A DNA stretch of 32,148 bases, from assembly GCA_910577215.1 (NCBI GenBank), contig CAJTMQ010000014.1:1-32148 (forward strand), written 5' to 3'. The notes under the pieces are model-generated. The model did not search any database. It was not told where the DNA came from and saw only the letters and a list, made by a program, of their open reading frames with translations. The DNA is from an uncultured Eubacterium sp. (GTDB lineage Bacteria; Bacillota; Clostridia; Oscillospirales; Acutalibacteraceae). The position numbers and the translations under genes are program-made. Of this stretch, positions 29,612-32,148 are shown piece after piece (within the stretch, counting starts at the first letter, position 1; every line of letters starts with the position of its first letter).

Positions 29612-30544
29612 TTATTCAGCTGCTATATAAGCACTTGCAGTACTTGTTGTAAGGTTATCAACATACCATGTACTGCCTATTTTAACTTCGTAAACCTTTA
29701 CAGAGGTTATAACATCTCCGTTTTCAAGTGCAACGTCAACTGTAACTGCGGTTGCTGCGGTAATATCATCAGCAGAAATACCATAGCTTGCAAGGGTATC
29801 TGTATCAAGTGCTGCCTTATAAGTGTCAATATCGGTGATTTCCTCGGTTTCTTTAACAGATGTGGTAAATTTATAGTTTTCACCGTAAATTGTCTGATAA
29901 AGACCTGTTGATTCTTTCTGAGTAACGGTTACGCCGTCATCTGCAATTACCTCTTCAGTACCTGTAAGTGAGTTGCCATAGGACACTACATTTGACTCAA
30001 ACGCGGTAAAGAATACTTCATCGCTCATATATTCGTCGCCGAACATAGCCTTTCTTGTTTCCACAAGCTTGCTGATGTAGTTTGTGAATACTGCATCATA
30101 GTTATCCCATCCGTATGTTTCAATAAGTTCAACATAGTAAGGATACATAGCCTCTGTAAGATCACCGGTAAGTGAACCGTCATCATTTTTTGTTGCATCT
30201 GATTTGAATGCATCAGTATCGTATCCGTTTTCTTTCAGTTTATCAAAAGCCTTGCTGTCCATTCCAACCTCATAGCCCGGATATACTACAGGATAAATAT
30301 ATTGCTTACGGATGAAATCTCCGTATTTATCACCCTGAGGAAGCATAGTGTATTTGTAAGCGTTATAGCCGTCACCCTTCTGAGCAATGGAGTCTGTGTA
30401 GTTTACAGCAACCTTTTCAGGATCAAAAGCAACGTATTTGCTTTTGAATGTGAAAGCTGCAAGCAATACCAAAACAACTGTTACAATAACAAAAACTGCT
30501 ACGACATAGAGTCCGTAATTGAATTTTTTATTTTCATTAGCCAT
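29612..30544 (-). CDS. Unrecognised membrane-anchored protein downstream of a GPH symporter
   Basis: 310 aa. A short charged start is followed by one membrane span at about 11-32, and the remaining 280 residues should lie outside the cell. That part is rich in Asp, Tyr, Thr and Glu, has no cysteine, and contains no motif that I recognise. The last 60 residues look like a small beta-rich domain (VTVDVALENGDVITSVKVYE ... IGSTWYVDN). Start follows the symporter stop by 17 bases, with GGAGG 7 bases before ATG, so the two are one operon. A role as an extracytoplasmic partner of the symporter is inference only. Confidence 0.75.
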   Translation of the reverse strand: MANENKKFNYGLYVVAVFVIVTVVLVLLAAFTFKSKYVAFDPEKVAVNYTDSIAQKGDGYNAYKYTMLPQGDKYGDFIRKQYIYPVVYPGYEVGMDSKAFDKLKENGYDTDAFKSDATKNDDGSLTGDLTEAMYPYYVELIETYGWDNYDAVFTNYISKLVETRKAMFGDEYMSDEVFFTAFESNVVSYGNSLTGTEEVIADDGVTVTQKESTGLYQTIYGENYKFTTSVKETEEITDIDTYKAALDTDTLASYGISADDITAATAVTVDVALENGDVITSVKVYEVKIGSTWYVDNLTTSTASAYIAAE

Positions 30545-30561
30545 ATCAATTACCTCCTCCG

Positions 30562-32067
30562 TTATTCTGCAGCTGCTTCATCGGCAGCGTTATCAGCAGT
30601 GTTTTCTGAATTAGCGGCAGCACGGCGTTCCTGAAGAGCGGCTGTAATCATTTCCTTCTTCTTGCCAACATTATCATAGAAGAAAATCGGCACCATCTGA
30701 AGAAGTACGAATACGGCAGGAATGATTGTGTAAATCATAAGCATTCTGTTAAGAGTTGTATCAGTCTGTGCTGCATAAGCAACGTTAACATCTGTTGAAA
30801 CCTGATACTGTGACCATGTGTAAAGAAGCCATGGGCCAAGTCCCTTGGTTAATGCAGAAGCAATCTTTGAGAAAAGTCCGTAGCCTGCATAAGCAATACC
30901 GTCCTGACGTTTGCCTGTTTTGTATTCAATTTCGTCAACGCAGTCTGCAATCATAATGTTCGGAGTGGTGTTTGTGTTACCGTGCTGTAAACCGCAGAAG
31001 AAGTTGATGATAAGGAACGGAACAATAAGTGTTTTGTTGAATCCTACAGTGCTTGATACCAGGTAAAGAATTGCCAGTGAGCTTGCACCGTAAATACAGA
31101 ATAAAATATAGGTCTGCTTTGTTGAGAATTTTTTGAGAACAAAGTTAACAAGAAGGGTGCCTACTGCCGTACCGATACCCATAGGAAGAAGAAGTGCGAG
31201 CTTTAAATCCTTTGAGCCTAAAAGGTAAATTGCAATGTAAAGAGATACTGTGCCGTAAACGCCTCTTCCGCAGCCTGTAAGCTTTGTGAGAGAAACCATA
31301 AGAAGGTTTTTATTACCGAATACAACCTTTATAGCATCTTTAATACTAACCTTTTCCTGTGTGAACGGAACACGCTCCCTGTTGTTTGCAAAGAAAATCA
31401 TTGAAAACAGGATAAGACCAACTGCACAAACTGCTGTTGAAATTACAAGGTCAAGACCCTGACCCTCAGCATTTTTAAACTGCTGCTGACCCATAAATGC
31501 CTTCATGATTATTCCTACAACCATAACAACAACCATGCCGCCGCTCTGACCTACAGAACGAAGGAAGGAAGAAATTGAGATAGCGGTTGAACGCTCGCTT
31601 GGGTTTGGTGAGCAGAGTGAACCGAAACAGTTTGACGGACTTTCTACTGCACAGGAAACAGCCGTGTATAAGCTGTAAACAATAAACATCCAAACGATAG
31701 CCATAATCTGCGAGTTTGTATTTGGTGCAACAAACACAAGGAAAGCAATTATGGCAAGCGGAATAACACCGAAGCCAACCCATGGCTTAACCTTTCCGAA
31801 TTTGGTTCTTGTGCGGTCTACCAAATAGCCGATTACAAGTTCGCATATTGCGCCAACGAACCCTGCCACAAGGAAAACCATTGAAATGGCGTTTGACATT
31901 GTTGCGGTGTCAAACCCTTTGCCTTTGAATGCGAAGTCTGCAAAGAATGTTGCGGTATAGTCCGGCATCCAACCTGTCATAAGGGCAACGCCAAATAAAC
32001 CGATACCGTATGTAATAATCTCTGAAAACTTCATGTACTTTTTTTGTTGTTCTTTAACTTCAGTCAT
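30562..32067 (-). CDS. GPH-family (MelB-like) sugar:cation symporter
   Basis: 501 aa from the ATG at 32067 (MTEVKEQQ), which has AAAAGGGG 7 bases upstream; the in-frame ATG at 32085 has no binding site. About 12 spans. The cytoplasmic loop VDRTRTKFGKVKPWV is the signature of glycoside-pentoside-hexuronide symporters (motif D-x-T-x-T-x-x-G-K-x-R/K-P-W), with ITYGIGLFG at the start. The tail (about 465-501) is charged and Ala/Glu-rich. Sugar and coupling ion are not readable. No glycosidase is adjacent; it is followed by the unknown anchored protein. Confidence 0.9.
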   Translation of the reverse strand: MTEVKEQQKKYMKFSEIITYGIGLFGVALMTGWMPDYTATFFADFAFKGKGFDTATMSNAISMVFLVAGFVGAICELVIGYLVDRTRTKFGKVKPWVGFGVIPLAIIAFLVFVAPNTNSQIMAIVWMFIVYSLYTAVSCAVESPSNCFGSLCSPNPSERSTAISISSFLRSVGQSGGMVVVMVVGIIMKAFMGQQQFKNAEGQGLDLVISTAVCAVGLILFSMIFFANNRERVPFTQEKVSIKDAIKVVFGNKNLLMVSLTKLTGCGRGVYGTVSLYIAIYLLGSKDLKLALLLPMGIGTAVGTLLVNFVLKKFSTKQTYILFCIYGASSLAILYLVSSTVGFNKTLIVPFLIINFFCGLQHGNTNTTPNIMIADCVDEIEYKTGKRQDGIAYAGYGLFSKIASALTKGLGPWLLYTWSQYQVSTDVNVAYAAQTDTTLNRMLMIYTIIPAVFVLLQMVPIFFYDNVGKKKEMITAALQERRAAANSENTADNAADEAAAE

Positions 32068-32099
32068 AAAGATACCCCTTTTCATGAATTTTTCATCCT

Positions 32100-32128
32100 A
32101 TTTTAACAAAGATTTTTTATATATTCAA
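32100..32128 (-). promoter_or_regulatory. Promoter of the symporter operon
   Basis: On the minus strand TTGAAT (32123-32128), 17-base spacer, TAAAAT (32100-32105), about 30 bases before the chosen start codon. Confidence 0.65.
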
Positions 32129-32148
32129 CTATTTTTAATGTTTTATTT

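Noticed and set aside
1..32148. CRISPR arrays, insertion sequences, phage genes, toxin-antitoxin or restriction genes
   Set aside because: No regularly spaced repeats, transposase, integrase, terminase or nuclease families were recognised anywhere in the window.

Overview
The window is AT-rich bacterial chromosome from a low-GC Gram-positive anaerobe, most likely a gut clostridium of the Oscillospirales/Ruminococcaceae type. The evidence is strong GGAGG-type ribosome binding sites, consensus sigma-A promoters (often with an extended -10), a LexA repressor of the Gram-positive kind, a two-gene SUF-like minimal Fe-S system, a split cobalamin-dependent methionine synthase, and families common in that group (DUF975, DUF2804, a small DUF6774-like protein). 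Almost all of it is ordinary chromosome; the exception is a short accessory cassette at 14.77-16.97 kb.

Layout. 0-0.6 kb: tail of an unrecognised gene, a two-way terminator, and tRNA-Met and tRNA-Glu on the minus strand under a perfect consensus promoter. 0.57-3.15 kb: lexA, the Mrp Fe-S carrier ATPase, dCMP deaminase and a HAD-family hydrolase. 3.3-8.9 kb: DegV lipid-binding protein, BirA, a membrane-anchored GH25 lysozyme, glycyl-tRNA synthetase and a DUF975 membrane protein. 8.9-14.6 kb, minus strand: DUF2804 protein; a response regulator / ABC ATPase / ABC permease / histidine kinase cluster resembling peptide-antibiotic resistance modules; an AraC-type regulator with a GyrI-like domain.

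14.77-16.97 kb: a cassette with a Mef-like efflux pump and a GNAT acetyltransferase, bounded by two 27-bp near-identical copies of the 3' end of rpsI. The pump is preceded by a 12-codon leader ORF (MKLCIEKAPCKV) and mutually exclusive RNA helices, one of which is a good intrinsic terminator. This looks like a drug-inducible ribosome-mediated attenuator on a resistance-type cassette integrated at rpsI, and it is the most interesting object here.

16.96-17.88 kb: rplM-rpsI operon (minus). 17.9-23.7 kb: small DUF6774-like gene, metF / MetH reactivation domain / metH operon for methyl-folate-dependent methionine synthesis, then a SufC/SufB-like pair. 23.8-26.9 kb: second two-component system with a very large multi-membrane-span kinase. 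27.0-29.5 kb: an MFS transporter, then gapA with a Rex-like palindrome and a 5' UTR hairpin. 29.6-32.1 kb, minus: a GPH-type sugar symporter followed by an unrecognised membrane-anchored protein.

Several start codons were moved from the longest reading frame to the start with the best ribosome binding site (glycyl-tRNA synthetase, rplM, metH, sufC, sufB-like, both response regulators, both late MFS transporters, DUF6774-like gene). All calls rest on reading motifs by eye; no database search or folding program was run.
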